DNA of 64,000 bases from Thalassobius sp. Cn5-15. Lineage in GTDB: Bacteria > Pseudomonadota > Alphaproteobacteria > Rhodobacterales > Rhodobacteraceae. Each line of letters opens with the position of its first letter. The stretch's first letter is position 1. This document shows, one piece after another, positions 63,040-64,000 of this stretch. Under the pieces are notes generated by a model. The model was not told where the DNA came from. It was given only the letters and a program-made list of their open reading frames with translations, and did no database searches. Both the position numbers and the translations under genes were made by a program. The stretch is from positions 205,472 through 269,471 of the forward strand of contig NZ_JAKRGF010000005.1 in assembly GCF_022347685.1 (NCBI RefSeq), read 5' to 3'.

Positions 63040-63926
63040 TTGGAAACGGAGGGTCGCCGCCTTGTCGAACACATACTGGCCTCGGTCGCAGAAAACCAAC
63101 GCGAGAAAAACGCTGAGCAAACCTCAAATCGTATGAAGGGGCGGATGATGAATGGCTATTCCGTTTTCTTCGCGCCTGTGGGGTACACGTACAAGAAGAC
63201 CAAGGGACATGGGAAACTGCTCACGCCAGATGAACCCATTGCCTCCATCGTCAGGGAAGCTCTGGAAGGTTATGCTTCTGGCCGTTTCTCTGGGCAGGCG
63301 GACATTAAGCGTTTCTTGGAAGCGCAACCAGAGTTTCCGAAAGACTTGCCCAATGGGCAAATCCGCCAACAGAAGGTGACGGATATGCCGGGCCGCGTGA
63401 TCTATGCGGTTTACATTGAGCATAAAGTTTGGAGCATCATACGACGTGTAGGTCACCGCCAAACTTTAATCACACTCAGGACCAAGCAAAGACTGCAATC
63501 AGACGCCAGCACAAAGAGTTGGATAAGCAGCAAGATGCGCTTGTCGAACGCATGGTCGAAACCTCGAATCCAAAGGTCATAGCGGCGCTCGAAAGCAAGA
63601 TTGCGAAGCTGGAAGAGGACAGGTTTTTGCTGACAGACAAGCTATCCCAAAGCACCAAGCCCAAGAGCACACTCGGCGAAGTTATCGAACTATTGAGATA
63701 TTTCCTCTCAAGCCCTTGTAATATATACGAAAAGGGGCCGCTGAAAGTGAGGAAAACCATCCTGAAAACAGCTTTCAAAGCCCCATTGGCATACGACCGT
63801 CAAAACGGTTATCGAACTCCGCAACCATCTGTAATCTTTGATTTTTTAGCGGATTTCACATCAAAATGTGAAATGGTGCCCCCACACAATATCAAACTTG
63901 TCGTCGCGGTTTGTTTTTTTATTTAA
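63040..63926 (+). pseudogene. Remnant of a large serine recombinase
   Basis: Two frames together read as parts of a serine recombinase. About 63040-63440 encodes the recombinase domain start (LVEHILASVAENQREKNAEQ, RMKGRMMNGYSVFFAPVGY, PIASIVREALEGYASGRF). After a frame change near 63440-63480, about 63495-63926 encodes the C-terminal coiled coil (KELDKQQDALVERMVE, ALESKIAKLEEDRFLL) and a basic tail ending in NGYRTPQPSVIF. The whole N-terminal catalytic resolvase domain with its serine is missing, and the zinc-ribbon middle appears deleted. It is thus inactive. It is less GC-rich than its neighbours and marks a former integrated element. Confidence 0.85.
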
Positions 63927-64000
63927 TTACAGCTACTTAATGATCAAGTCCGCCGTGAAAGTTGGCGATTGTGTGTGCGATAGTCCTAAGAATGTGTGTG

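Noticed and set aside
63429..63926. Separate 165-codon gene at the right edge
   Set aside because: Its sequence is the C-terminal part of a serine recombinase continuing from the upstream frame, so it is part of one broken gene.

Overview
The window looks like a chromosomal stretch of a Rhodobacteraceae (Roseobacter-group) alphaproteobacterium. The evidence is the high GC, the phaZ / phaC-phaP-phaR polyhydroxyalkanoate (PHA) locus with CTGC-N3-GCAG operators, the many sugar and nucleoside ABC importers, a non-phosphorylating L-fucose route, and protein sequences that read like roseobacter families throughout. No rRNA, tRNA, CRISPR array, intact insertion sequence or prophage was seen. The only mobile-element trace is a broken serine recombinase at the right edge.

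Layout. 1-1146 (minus): the 3' part of a bufferin-type RiPP operon (copper-linked precursor bufA1 and DUF692 maturase bufB). 1366-4349 (minus): thrS and a branched-chain aminotransferase. 4532-7000 (plus): two alpha/beta hydrolases, a VOC protein and a small membrane protein. 7075-11655: the PHA locus, with three perfect PhaR-type operators ahead of phaC and phaP. 11656-14949: a LysR regulator, a DegT-type aminotransferase and the end of the next operon. 14107-24208: a complete predicted L-fucose catabolic and uptake locus organised around one GntR operator. 24607-27271: an exbB-exbD-exbD-tonB energy-transducing operon in which the second ExbD lacks the key aspartate. 27346-30808: an M20 amidohydrolase, then an isopenicillin-N-synthase-like oxygenase coupled to a LysE exporter.

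30907-34656 holds a compact set (HAD-UbiA fusion, SMR/EamA-type flippase, GT39-type transferase) that fits a polyprenyl-phosphate-sugar glycosylation pathway. 34946-40920 is a BMP-type nucleoside/nucleobase importer ending in cytosine deaminase, with a RutR-like box upstream. 41121-44600 is a cobalamin importer under a textbook cobalamin riboswitch whose probable expression platform hides the ribosome binding site. 44697-47366 is a GMC oxidoreductase with a divergent LysR gene. 47934-51683 is the class Ib ribonucleotide reductase operon nrdHIEF behind a long structured leader. 51784-57940 has a DUF1284 protein and a second BMP-type importer with a potassium channel gene inside the operon. 58615-62136 is dnaE, followed by a lipoprotein gene and the recombinase remnant.

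The strongest leads for follow-up are the HAD-UbiA/flippase/GT-C set, the asymmetric ExbD pair, the UxaA-type enzyme filling the L-fuconate dehydratase step, the RutR-like box in front of the cytosine operon, an unannotated 50-codon ORF inside the fucose operon, and a Walker A substitution in the sugar importer ATPase. Starts were chosen by ribosome binding sites and overlaps. All function calls rest on motif reading only; no database was searched.
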